Source of the DNA: Anaeroglomus sp964550565
Lineage (GTDB): Bacteria > Planctomycetota > Phycisphaerae > Sedimentisphaerales > Anaerohalosphaeraceae
DNA length: 48,310 nucleotides
Assembly: GCA_964550565.1 (NCBI GenBank)
Contig: CAZKAI010000018.1
Location: forward strand, 1 to 48,310
Reading direction: 5' to 3'
Shown: piece after piece, positions 15,918 through 23,941 of the stretch
Layout: each line of letters begins with the position of its first letter
Position numbering within the stretch: the stretch's first letter is position 1
The notes under the pieces: generated by a model
Seen by the model: only the letters and a program-made list of their open reading frames with translations
What the model was told of the DNA's origin: nothing
The model's database searches: none
Program-made: the position numbers and the translations under genes

Positions 15918-18392
15918 TTACAGTCCATTGGCACTTTGCTGCATGAGTTCCTGTACTGAACAGGCCCGCTGGACGGAATACCCTTTCAACGGCAGGATAT
16001 GCTCATGAATCGCATCGATCATATCCGCCGGGAATGGGAAGAACGAGTCTTCGATTTCGTCCGGTGGAGTAATCCAGTTTTTGGCACCGACGACCACCGG
16101 CGGGGCATCCAGTTCGTCAAATGCAAACTGGGTGATTTTGGACGCCATCGTATGCAGGTAACTGCCGCGTTCACAGGCATCGGAAACCAGCAGGATTTTG
16201 CGGGTTTTTTTGACCGATTCCAGTACCATTGTATAGTCAAACGGCACCAGGCTGCGGGCGTCGATGACCTCGCAGCTCAGTCCATATTGAGTTTCCAATT
16301 GTTTTGCCGCCTGCATGGCTCGATAGAGAGTCGCGCCGATGGTCAGGATGGTCAGGTCTTTTCCTTGCTTGCGGATGGCAGGCAGGCCGAAGGGGACTTC
16401 ATAATATCCCGTCGGAACACCGCCGGCGACAAATTCTTCGGCGATACCGTAGGTTCTCTGGCTTTCAAAGAAAATAACCGGATCTGTTCCCGTCAGGGCG
16501 GTGTACATCATGCCTTTGGCATCGTAAGGTGTGGCGGGGAAGACCACTTTGAGTCCCGGGATATGGGCACAGAGTGTCGTCCAGTCCTGGCTGTGCTGAG
16601 CGCCGTATTTGCTGCCGACTGAGACTCGGACGACGACGGGCATCTTCAGAAGGCCGCCGCTCATCGACTGCCATTTACACAGTTGGTTGAACAGTTCATC
16701 GCCGGCCCGCCCCATGAAATCGCAATACATCAATTCCACCAGGGGGCGTCCGCCTTCAAGGGCGTATCCACATGCGGTGCCAATAATGGCGCCTTCGGCG
16801 ATGGGGGAGTTGAACAGCCGATGGTAGGGCAGGGCTTCGGTAAGTCCGCGATAGACGGCAAAAGCGCCGCCCCAGTCGCGGTTTTCTTCACCGTAAGCGA
16901 CCAGCGTTGGATCCACATAGAATCGATCCAGGATGGCTTCAAACAGTGCATCACGATAGCCGACGCATTTGTTGTCTTTGAGACGAACGCCGTTGGCGTC
17001 ATACGCCGAGCGGCTCTTGTCAGCCAGACCCTTCACGCGGGGGTTGTCAGCAATCGATATCAGGGTTTCAGGCTTGCGATTGGCATCCAGCGACTCAATC
17101 TTCTGGTTGGAGTACATGGTCTGATCCAGCAGGCAATTGGCCTTTTTCAGGTCCGGCCGCGGCGAGATGGACAAATCCACCGCTTTTTTGCAGGCCTTAA
17201 AGATGATGGTTTCAATGCTTTTATACAAGGTGTCCATATCGGTTTGGGTACAGACCTTGGCGTGGATTAGGTCTTTTGCAAACCCTGAGATTGGGTCATG
17301 AGTCTGCCAGGCTTCGACTTCGGATTTTTCACGATAGCTGCTCTGGTCGGAAGGCGAATGGCCGCTGTAACGATAGGTTACGACATCCAGCAGAACCGGC
17401 CCGTCACCCTTTGCAATAATCTCTTTTTTCCGCAGGATTGCATCGGCAACTGCCAGCGGATTATAACCATCCACGCGTTCAGCGTGCATCTGTTCGGGAT
17501 TGACTCCGGCTCCCAAACGTGCCAGAAACTGCCAGCCCATGGTTTCGCCGCAGGTCTGGCCGCCCATCCCATAGAAGTTATTCATGAAATTGATAATCAG
17601 CGGCAACCCGCCGCGATAGGGTTCGGACCACAGTTTCTTGAATTGATCCATGGCAGCAAAACAAATGCCTTCCCACACCGGCCCGCAGGCACTGGAGGCA
17701 TCGCCGATGTTGCCGATGACAATGCCGGGTTTCTGGTTGACTTTTTTATAAAGCGCTGCCCCCACAGAGATGTCCCCTGAGCCGCCGACAATGGCATTAT
17801 TCGGGAAAATCCCAAACGGCGGGAAGAAGGCGTGCATCGAACCGCCCATACCTTTGTTGAAGCCGGTCTGGCGACCAAAAATCTCGGCCAGCGTGCCATA
17901 CACCAGAAAATCAATGGCAAGGTCTTTGACGGAGGTGCCGGAGGCATCTTTTTCAACGATCTGCAGGCATTCCCCACCGAAATAGGCTTTCATAATTTTC
18001 ATCAGCATCTGGTCGTCGAGCTTCTGGATAGCCGAAAGTCCTTTGGCCAGAATCTCACCGTGACTGCGGTGACTGCCGTAAATATGGTCATCAATATTCA
18101 GATGAAAGGCCTGACCTACCGCGGCGGCTTCCTGCCCCATGGATAGATGTGCGGGGCCGGCATGAAAATATTCAATTCCAAGCCATGCACCTCGCAGCTT
18201 GATTTCATTGAGCATCGTTTCAAAGGTGCGAATCAGGGTCATGTCCCGCTGAATACGCATCAAATCGTCGGCACTGTAGCGGGTCAATTCCTGCTTGATG
18301 GTCTTTTTATATTGATTGACCGGTATCGGCTGAAATTCAATATATCCGCTTTGACGCATCTGTTGCGGATCCACTAATTGATTCTTTGGCAT
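15918..18392 (-). CDS. fused alpha-beta E1 of a 2-oxoacid dehydrogenase complex
   Basis: The 824-residue protein joins E1-alpha (about 1-430) and E1-beta (about 480-824) of the thiamine-diphosphate 2-oxoacid dehydrogenases. The alpha part shows GSHRSHGEILAKG, the KGMGGSMHAF block and the ThDP motif GDASS (Asp231) to Asn271/272; the spacing is longer than the usual 25-30 residues. The beta part shows AYGEENRDWGGAFAVYRGL, NSPIAEGAIIGTACG and MSGGLLKMPVVVR. It decarboxylates a 2-oxoacid (pyruvate or a branched/short-chain analogue) and acylates the E2 lipoyl group. E2 and E3 lie on the opposite strand from 19366. The start is supported by AGGAG. It follows the DeoR gene by 23 bp, so the two form one minus-strand unit. 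Substrate is not decided by sequence; context suggests pyruvate from rhamnose. Confidence 0.9.
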   Translation of the reverse strand: MPKNQLVDPQQMRQSGYIEFQPIPVNQYKKTIKQELTRYSADDLMRIQRDMTLIRTFETMLNEIKLRGAWLGIEYFHAGPAHLSMGQEAAAVGQAFHLNIDDHIYGSHRSHGEILAKGLSAIQKLDDQMLMKIMKAYFGGECLQIVEKDASGTSVKDLAIDFLVYGTLAEIFGRQTGFNKGMGGSMHAFFPPFGIFPNNAIVGGSGDISVGAALYKKVNQKPGIVIGNIGDASSACGPVWEGICFAAMDQFKKLWSEPYRGGLPLIINFMNNFYGMGGQTCGETMGWQFLARLGAGVNPEQMHAERVDGYNPLAVADAILRKKEIIAKGDGPVLLDVVTYRYSGHSPSDQSSYREKSEVEAWQTHDPISGFAKDLIHAKVCTQTDMDTLYKSIETIIFKACKKAVDLSISPRPDLKKANCLLDQTMYSNQKIESLDANRKPETLISIADNPRVKGLADKSRSAYDANGVRLKDNKCVGYRDALFEAILDRFYVDPTLVAYGEENRDWGGAFAVYRGLTEALPYHRLFNSPIAEGAIIGTACGYALEGGRPLVELMYCDFMGRAGDELFNQLCKWQSMSGGLLKMPVVVRVSVGSKYGAQHSQDWTTLCAHIPGLKVVFPATPYDAKGMMYTALTGTDPVIFFESQRTYGIAEEFVAGGVPTGYYEVPFGLPAIRKQGKDLTILTIGATLYRAMQAAKQLETQYGLSCEVIDARSLVPFDYTMVLESVKKTRKILLVSDACERGSYLHTMASKITQFAFDELDAPPVVVGAKNWITPPDEIEDSFFPFPADMIDAIHEHILPLKGYSVQRACSVQELMQQSANGL

Positions 18393-18415
18393 TATTGTCT
18401 CCTAATCGATTATTA

Positions 18416-19204
18416 TCACAGATTATGCTGGTCGCAGGAATTGGCCTGCGGGTAAATCAGTTCAATATGCTGTGATGCAAAAAACTCACACCAGGTATCA
18501 GACGGCCGCTTTTCAGTAATAACCTTGGCGATTTCGGTCCAGTTAGCAATCTTATAAAGTCCCGGCGCATCAAATTTGCTGCTGTCTGCCAGCAGTATCG
18601 ACTGTCTTGCATTTTTGACGGCCTGTCCGAAAATATGAGCGCTTTCAATGTCAATCGCGGTCAACCCGAAATCCATCCCCAGACCATCAGTGCCGACAAA
18701 TGCAAGATACCCTCTGAGCTTATCCAGAGAAGCACTGGCCATGGGGCCGATGGTATCCACTCGGTCGGGGCGGTATTGTCCTCCGAGAATCAGCACATTG
18801 ATGCCGGGTGCGTTGAGCTCCTGTGCAGTACGTACGGAATTGACAATCACAGACAAACCGCGTTTACTCCGCAGAAACGCCGCCATGGCATAACAGGTTG
18901 ATCCCGAATCAAGAAACAATTGTTCGCCATCCGAAACTAATCGTGCGGCCAGCTCAGCAATAATATGCTTGGCCTCGACATTACGCATGGATTTGGAAAG
19001 GAAAGAATAGTCTGAACCTCGGACAACCGAGGCTCCGCCATGATTTAACTCCAGAAGACCTTCCGAGGCTAGTCCGTGCAGGTCCCGACGGATAGTGGCT
19101 TCCGATACCCCCAGCCCCTCCGACAGTTGTCTGACACTGACGTGTCCGCTGCGATAGGCGCTGGCCAGAATGTTCTCGCGTCTTTGCTGAATGGATGTCG
19201 TCAT
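18416..19204 (-). CDS. DeoR-family transcriptional regulator
   Basis: The 262-residue product has the DeoR winged helix at residues about 5-60 (RRENILASAYRSGHVSVRQL then VSEATIRRDLHGLASEG) followed by the HGGA linker, and the DeoRC effector domain with the LFLDSGSTCYAMA and FVGTDGLGMDFGLT blocks. DeoR proteins sense phosphorylated sugars and mostly repress sugar catabolic operons. A DeoR-type repressor of rhamnose genes is known in rhizobia. Here it is divergent from the E2-E3-PHP-SDR-MDR-rhaB operon and co-directional with E1, so it most likely controls both. Rhamnulose-1-phosphate is a reasonable but unproven effector. Ribosome-binding site is weak. Confidence 0.92.
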   Translation of the reverse strand: MTTSIQQRRENILASAYRSGHVSVRQLSEGLGVSEATIRRDLHGLASEGLLELNHGGASVVRGSDYSFLSKSMRNVEAKHIIAELAARLVSDGEQLFLDSGSTCYAMAAFLRSKRGLSVIVNSVRTAQELNAPGINVLILGGQYRPDRVDTIGPMASASLDKLRGYLAFVGTDGLGMDFGLTAIDIESAHIFGQAVKNARQSILLADSSKFDAPGLYKIANWTEIAKVITEKRPSDTWCEFFASQHIELIYPQANSCDQHNL

Positions 19205-19297
19205 AATTCCATCTTAAAATTGAAGTTTTCATCAAGCATACAATGGAATTTAAACATAATGATTCAAAAAAATCAATACAAAAATGAAATAATATGC

Positions 19298-19326
19298 TTG
19301 AATAATGATTGAATATGATTTAATAT
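19298..19326 (+). promoter_or_regulatory. promoter of the E2-rhaB operon
   Basis: TTGAAT (19298-19303), a 17-bp spacer and TAATAT (19321-19326) form a sigma70-like promoter 40 bases before the E2 start. The surrounding 161-bp divergent region (19205-19365) is strongly AT rich and must also hold the deoR promoter, which I cannot place with confidence. Confidence 0.5.
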
Positions 19327-19339
19327 TGATCATATCAAT
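19305..19339. promoter_or_regulatory. candidate DeoR operator: 10-bp tandem repeat plus palindrome
   Basis: Two tandem 10-mers ATGATTGAAT and ATGATTTAAT (19305-19324) fill the promoter spacer and run into the -10. They are followed by a perfect inverted repeat ATTGAT-CAT-ATCAAT (19325-19339) that overlaps the -10 and start point. Helical-turn-spaced repeats are typical of several DeoR-family operators. A protein bound here would block the E2 promoter. AT-rich sequence makes chance repeats possible. Confidence 0.45.
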
Positions 19340-19365
19340 TGTTTTAAGGATTAATAGGATTCTAT

Positions 19366-20952
19366 ATGTATATAATTAATATACCCCCCAAAGCCCGCGG
19401 CCTGACTGAGGGAGTCATGCTCAATTGGCAGGTTTCCGAAAACCAATCTGTTGAAAAAGGACAGATTTTAGGTCGTATCGAAACGTTTGGCCAGTTAGTC
19501 GATCTGGAAAGTCCTCAGTCCGGCGAGCTCTTGAAAATTCTGGTGGGTCCCGGCAAGCCTTTCTTTGGTACACAGCCTCTGGCCCTTCTCGGTCACAAAG
19601 GTGAAGACGTCGCAAAGGCTCTTGAAAAACTCTTTCCAAAAGCCGTTGCCAAGCCTGCTCCAGAACAGAAGGCTGAACCAAAAAAAACCGATCCTGAGCC
19701 TCAACAACCCGCAAAACAAGAGGTTAAACCTATGGAAAAGAAATCCCCCGCCGGCAAAGTTGTCCCGATTTTGATGCCCCAGGCCGGGCAGACAATGGAA
19801 GAAGGCACCTTGCTTTCGTGGAAAGTCAAAGAGGGCGATAAGATTGCCGCCGGTCAGGTCATTTTTGAGATTGAAACCGACAAGGCCACCATGGAAGTCG
19901 AAGCGATGGAGTCCGGCAATCTGGCGAAGATTGTGGTTGCCGAAGGACAGTCGGTTCCGGTGAAGACTCCGGTAGCTTATCTGGCCGATAGCACAGCCGA
20001 TGCAGAGGCGTTTATTGCGTCGCAGGGCGGAATTGCTGCTCCTGCACCCAAAACGACACAAGCCCCGGTGCAGCAGACAGATACAAAGCAGGCGGGTCCG
20101 GCTTCTCAGCCTGTAAGCCCGGTCGGTGCAGGGCAAGTCAAAGCCTCCCCGGCCGCTCGAAAACTGGCTGCGGAAAAAGGGTTGGATATCACTTCTATCG
20201 GTCAGGGTTCCGGTCCCGGAGGTCGAATTCTTTCCACCGATTTGGCCGGGGCCAAACCAGCCGCCTATACGTCCGCTGTTCCGGGTGATTTTGTCCGATA
20301 TCCGGTCAGCAAAATGCGTAAGGCGATTGCACAGAATTTATCCTATTCCAAGCAGAATATACCTCATTTTTACATTAAACTGACCATTGAGGCACAGGCG
20401 ATATTTAATCTCTATAAACAGCTTAAGCAGAAATTCCCATGCAGCGTCAATGATTTCATCACATTGGCCTGCGGCAGGGCAATTCGGCAATATGCGGCAT
20501 TCCGCAGCCAATATACACCGACCGAAATCGTGGAAAATCCATCGGTCAATATCGGGATTGCCGTGGGGACCGATAAAGGCCTGACAGTTCCGGTGCTGCT
20601 GAACGTGGACCGAATGACTTTGCCGCAACTGGCGGCAGCAACCCGCCAGATGGCTGAAAACGCCCGCAACGGAAAGGTCGAAGGCGTGGGGCAGGGCGTC
20701 TTTACCATTACCAACCTCGGCATGTTCGGTGTGGAGGAATTCTCGGCGATTATCAATCCGCCGGAGTCGGCCATTCTGGCTGTCGGTGCCATTCGGGAGG
20801 ACATCAAGGTGGAAAATGGTTCCATCAAGCCGACCCGGGTTATGACCCTGTCGCTGGCGGCAGACCACCGCATGATTGATGGCGTTCTGGCGGCACAATT
20901 TATGGTCACACTAAAAGAAATGCTGGAAAAACCAGAACAGCTTGTGAGTTAA
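19366..20952 (+). CDS. dihydrolipoamide acyltransferase (E2) with one degenerate lipoyl domain
   Basis: The 528-residue E2 core has two lipoyl-type domains, an Ala/Pro-rich linker after each, a peripheral-subunit-binding domain (KASPAARKLAAEKGLDI), and the acyltransferase domain ending with ADHRMIDG (His501, Asp505 catalytic). The second lipoyl domain is normal (EIETDKATMEVEAMESG, Lys173). The first (residues 1-76) reads RIETFGQLVDLESPQSG: the lipoyl lysine position is Gly42, so it cannot be lipoylated. E2 forms the core of the complex and transfers the acyl group to CoA. It is divergent from the fused E1 gene and followed 48 bp later by E3. Substrate class (pyruvate, branched-chain, acetoin) is not resolved by eye. 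Confidence 0.92.
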   Translation: MYIINIPPKARGLTEGVMLNWQVSENQSVEKGQILGRIETFGQLVDLESPQSGELLKILVGPGKPFFGTQPLALLGHKGEDVAKALEKLFPKAVAKPAPEQKAEPKKTDPEPQQPAKQEVKPMEKKSPAGKVVPILMPQAGQTMEEGTLLSWKVKEGDKIAAGQVIFEIETDKATMEVEAMESGNLAKIVVAEGQSVPVKTPVAYLADSTADAEAFIASQGGIAAPAPKTTQAPVQQTDTKQAGPASQPVSPVGAGQVKASPAARKLAAEKGLDITSIGQGSGPGGRILSTDLAGAKPAAYTSAVPGDFVRYPVSKMRKAIAQNLSYSKQNIPHFYIKLTIEAQAIFNLYKQLKQKFPCSVNDFITLACGRAIRQYAAFRSQYTPTEIVENPSVNIGIAVGTDKGLTVPVLLNVDRMTLPQLAAATRQMAENARNGKVEGVGQGVFTITNLGMFGVEEFSAIINPPESAILAVGAIREDIKVENGSIKPTRVMTLSLAADHRMIDGVLAAQFMVTLKEMLEKPEQLVS

Positions 20953-20970
20953 CTCGTCGCACGGTATAAT
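20942..20970 (+). promoter_or_regulatory. possible internal promoter before E3
   Basis: TTGTGA (20942-20947), a 17-bp spacer and a perfect TATAAT (20965-20970) span the end of E2 and the 48-bp gap before E3. The -10 lies inside a small palindrome GGTATAATACC. It could let E3 and downstream genes be expressed independently of the DeoR-controlled promoter, as is common for lipoamide dehydrogenase genes. Confidence 0.4.
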
Positions 20971-21000
20971 ACCAACAAAATTTTTACACGATATAAAACT

Positions 21001-22586
21001 ATGACTGAACATTATCAAATCGCAGTGCTTGGCGCAGGGCCGGGCGGTTACGTTGCCGCTCTTAAAGCCGCACAGATGGGGGCGAAAACCGCCATTATCG
21101 AAAAACATCACCTTGGCGGCACATGTCTGAACTATGGGTGTATTCCCTCCAAGGCTTTGCTGGCTTCAGCGGAACTGATTCATAAGATTCATCGCGCCGG
21201 AGATTACGGAATTAATGTGTCTGGCGGTGTTTCTTTTGACTGGACACAGATTCAGAAACGTAAAGATAAAGTTCTGACCAAGCTTCGCGGCGGGATTAAA
21301 AGTCTCTTTGGTGCCCGCAAGGTAACGCTTTATGCCGGGCAGGCCGCTTTCNNNNNNNNNNNNNNNNNNNNNNNNNNNNNNNNNNNNNNNNNNNNNNNNN
21401 NNNNNNNNNNNNNNNNNNNNNNNNNNNNNNNNNNNNNNNNNNNNNNNNNNNTAAAAGTCTCTTTGGTGCCCGCAAGGTAACGCTTTATGCCGGGCAGGCC
21501 GCTTTCACTGGCCACGGCAAAATCCAGATTACCGACAGCAAGGGCGACAAGAGTCTGATTACTGCCGACAAAGTCATTATTGCAACCGGCTCTGTCCCCG
21601 CACGGATCCCCGGCTGGCCGACAGATCCTGCCTTTGTATGCACCTCCGATGAATCGCTGCACTGGAAGGAACTGCCCAAAAAGCTGTTGATTGTCGGCGG
21701 GGGAGTCATTGGCTGTGAATTTGCGTGCATGATGCATGAATATGGTGTCGAGGTCACTGTTGTTGAATTGATGGAGACCCTGCTGCCGGAAATGGAGCGT
21801 CAGATTGGTGTTGCCATGGCCGAGATATTCAGCAAGCGGGGGATGAAAATCCATACGGGTGTCAAAGTAGAAGAATTAAAGACCGTCAATGGCGGAATCA
21901 CAGCCATGCTTTCCGGCGACAAGACAGTGGAAGCCGATAAAGTTTTAGTTGCTACAGGACGCCGGCCAGCCACTGCGGATTTAGGTCTGGAATCGATAGA
22001 ATTGACCACGGACCGCGGTTTTATTCGCGTCAATGACCGTATGCAGACGGCAGCAAAAAATGTCTATTGCATCGGCGATGCCAACGGCAGGTGTCTTCTG
22101 GCTCATGCGGCCAGTGCCCATGGCGTTGCGGCGGTTGAAGACGCTCTCGGCCATGGCAAGGATTTCACGCTGCCTATCCCCGGTGCGGTTTATACCTTCC
22201 CGGAGATTGGAACGGTAGGATTGACTTCCCGACAGGCTGCGGAAAAAGATATCCCGGTTAAAGTCGGCCAGTTCCCGATTGGTTTTCTGGGCAAAGCGAT
22301 GGCCGTTGGCGAAGAAGAAGGCTTCGTGAAAGTCATTCGTCACCGGGATAGTGGTGCCTTGCTGGGTGTGCATGTCCTGGGGCATAATGCAACCGAAATT
22401 ATCGAATCGGCAACCGCAATGCTGGGATTGAAGGCTTCCGCTGCAGATTTGGCAGAAATGGTATTTGCTCATCCGACCCTCGGCGAAGCGGTCAAAGAAG
22501 CCGCAGAAGACAGTTTTGATCAGGCGCTGCATCTGCCGCCTCGCAGTTTGGTTAAGATAACCGCCGAAGCCAAAGAAATTAAATAA
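21001..22586 (+). CDS. lpdA: dihydrolipoyl dehydrogenase (E3), interrupted by an assembly gap
   Basis: The gene encodes the FAD flavoprotein that reoxidises the lipoyl groups of E2 with NAD. Visible are the N-terminal FAD motif GAGPGGYVAA, the redox disulfide GGTCLNYGCIPSK (Cys42, Cys47), the NAD motif IVGGGVIGCEFA, the second FAD motif YCIGDANG and the C-terminal HPTLGEAVKEA with the catalytic His-Glu. As given, the frame is broken by 100 N. The 55 bases before the gap (21297-21351) are identical to those after it (21452-21506). Removing 155 bases gives an in-frame 476-residue protein of normal length, so I treat the gene as intact. It lies between E2 and the PHP-like gene in one operon. Confidence 0.93.
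21297..21506. repeat. 55-bp identical flanks of the N gap (assembly artefact)
   Basis: The 55 bases at 21297-21351 recur without change at 21452-21506, on either side of the N run. Both copies encode the same piece of lipoamide dehydrogenase. This is a contig-end overlap that was not merged rather than a biological duplication. Confidence 0.93.
21352..21451. other. 100-N scaffold gap
   Basis: Exactly 100 N, a conventional placeholder for a gap of unknown size. Because the flanking contig ends overlap, the true gap length is probably zero or negative (overlap of 55 bases). Confidence 0.98.
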
Positions 22587-22603
22587 GACGGAATACAAAA
22601 TAT

Positions 22604-23863
22604 ATGGCCTCCATATTAGATACAATTAAACAGATTATTCAGCCCGGTCAGATTGATACACTTGCTGCCGAAGGATTCGGCCCCAGGCAGCGTCCCGCGG
22701 TCAATAGCCATATCCATCTGCCGCCGAATTTTTCGGCCTTTGATACGGTCGATCAGGCAATTCAGCTTGCCGCCGAGCAGAATGTTCAGATTGTCGGCCT
22801 GAGTAATTATTATGATTACGCCGTTTATGAAGACTTTGGGGCCAAGGCCCGGCACAATAAAATCTTCCCCCTGTTTGGGCTTGAAATCATTTCCATGCAG
22901 CCATCGCTGCTCGAACAGGGCATACGTGTTAACGACCCGGGCAATCCCGGCAAGACGTATATTTGCGGCAAAGGGATTACCCGCTTTAATACGATGACAC
23001 CGCGAGCCGAAGAGCTGATTGACACGATTCGTAAAAACGATACCCATCGCATGGCCGAGATGACTCGGAAATTGGCGGATGTCTTCGACCGACACAATGT
23101 CAAAACCGGCCTTGATGATGCGGCTATCATTGCCCGTGTCGCCCGTCGCCATCAATGCAATCCTGGAACGGTCTATCTTCAGGAACGCCATCTGGCCCAG
23201 GCATTTCAGGAGGTCTTGTTTGAGCAAGTGCCTCTTTCAGAGCGTATAGCGGTACTGGAGTCCATTCTGGGGCAGGTGAAAAATGGTGGAGATGCAGTGG
23301 GTATTCAGGGCCAGATTCGTTCCAGCCTGATGAAAGCGGGCAAATCCTGCTTTGCACCCGAGGCATTTCTGGCTCTGGCTCAGGCCAAAGAATTAATTGG
23401 CGAGCTGGGCGGAATTGTCTGTTATCCGATTCTGGCCGATGGGGCGGAACCGATGTGTGAATTTGAAAATCCAGTGGAAAAATTAATCAAAACCCTCAAG
23501 GCCGAATCGATTGGCATGGTGGAATTGGTTCCCATCCGCAACAAGCCGCAGGTGCTTCGACATTATGTGACGGCGATCCGCAATGCCGGTATCGCGGTGG
23601 TGGCCGGGACGGAACACAATACCCTCGATGTGATACCGATGGAACCGACCTGTGTTGGCGGTATCCCCGTGCCGGAGGATTTAAAGGATATTTTTGTCGA
23701 AGGGGCTTATGTCGTTGCGGCTCATCAGTATCTGACGCTTAACGGCAAGAGCGGCTTTGCAGATTCGACAGGCAGGCCTAATCCAGTGTATAAGGATGCT
23801 CAGAGCCGGATTGAGGCCTTTGCCAAAATTGGCCGGGCGGTGGTTGCAAAATATTTAGAATAA
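22604..23863 (+). CDS. PHP-like metal-dependent hydrolase family protein of unknown role
   Basis: The 419-residue protein has traits of the PHP (polymerase and histidinol phosphatase) fold: an early HxH metal motif NSHIHLPPNFSAF (His36, His38), then QIVGLSNYYDY, PLFGLEI, and a late AVVAGTEHNTLD that stands where PHP enzymes carry their final His/Asp ligands. The second motif is atypical, so metal content may differ. There is no signal peptide; it should be cytoplasmic. It sits 17 bp after E3 and before the SDR in the operon that ends with rhaB, which argues for a role in rhamnose catabolism, possibly phosphoester or lactone hydrolysis, but I cannot name a reaction. No strong ribosome-binding site is visible. 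Confidence 0.72.
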   Translation: MASILDTIKQIIQPGQIDTLAAEGFGPRQRPAVNSHIHLPPNFSAFDTVDQAIQLAAEQNVQIVGLSNYYDYAVYEDFGAKARHNKIFPLFGLEIISMQPSLLEQGIRVNDPGNPGKTYICGKGITRFNTMTPRAEELIDTIRKNDTHRMAEMTRKLADVFDRHNVKTGLDDAAIIARVARRHQCNPGTVYLQERHLAQAFQEVLFEQVPLSERIAVLESILGQVKNGGDAVGIQGQIRSSLMKAGKSCFAPEAFLALAQAKELIGELGGIVCYPILADGAEPMCEFENPVEKLIKTLKAESIGMVELVPIRNKPQVLRHYVTAIRNAGIAVVAGTEHNTLDVIPMEPTCVGGIPVPEDLKDIFVEGAYVVAAHQYLTLNGKSGFADSTGRPNPVYKDAQSRIEAFAKIGRAVVAKYLE

Positions 23864-23870
23864 GTAAGAA

Positions 23871-23918
23871 ACCACAGGCAATGTATTAATACGCTGATAT
23901 TTCAGTGTTCTCTGTGGT
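23871..23918 (+). other. structured intercistronic element
   Basis: The 78-bp gap between the PHP-like and SDR genes contains an outer inverted repeat ACCACAG (23871-23877) / CTGTGGT (23912-23918) enclosing an inner small hairpin (GCTGA, 23893-23897, with TCAGT, 23902-23906). No T run follows. It may be an mRNA processing or stability element. Confidence 0.35.
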
Positions 23919-23941
23919 ACATTTAAAACAAGGTTTAGGGA

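Noticed and set aside
21001..22586. Lipoamide dehydrogenase as a pseudogene or two genes
   Set aside because: The frame break is caused only by the N run and the duplicated 55 bases; the collapsed frame is intact and full length.
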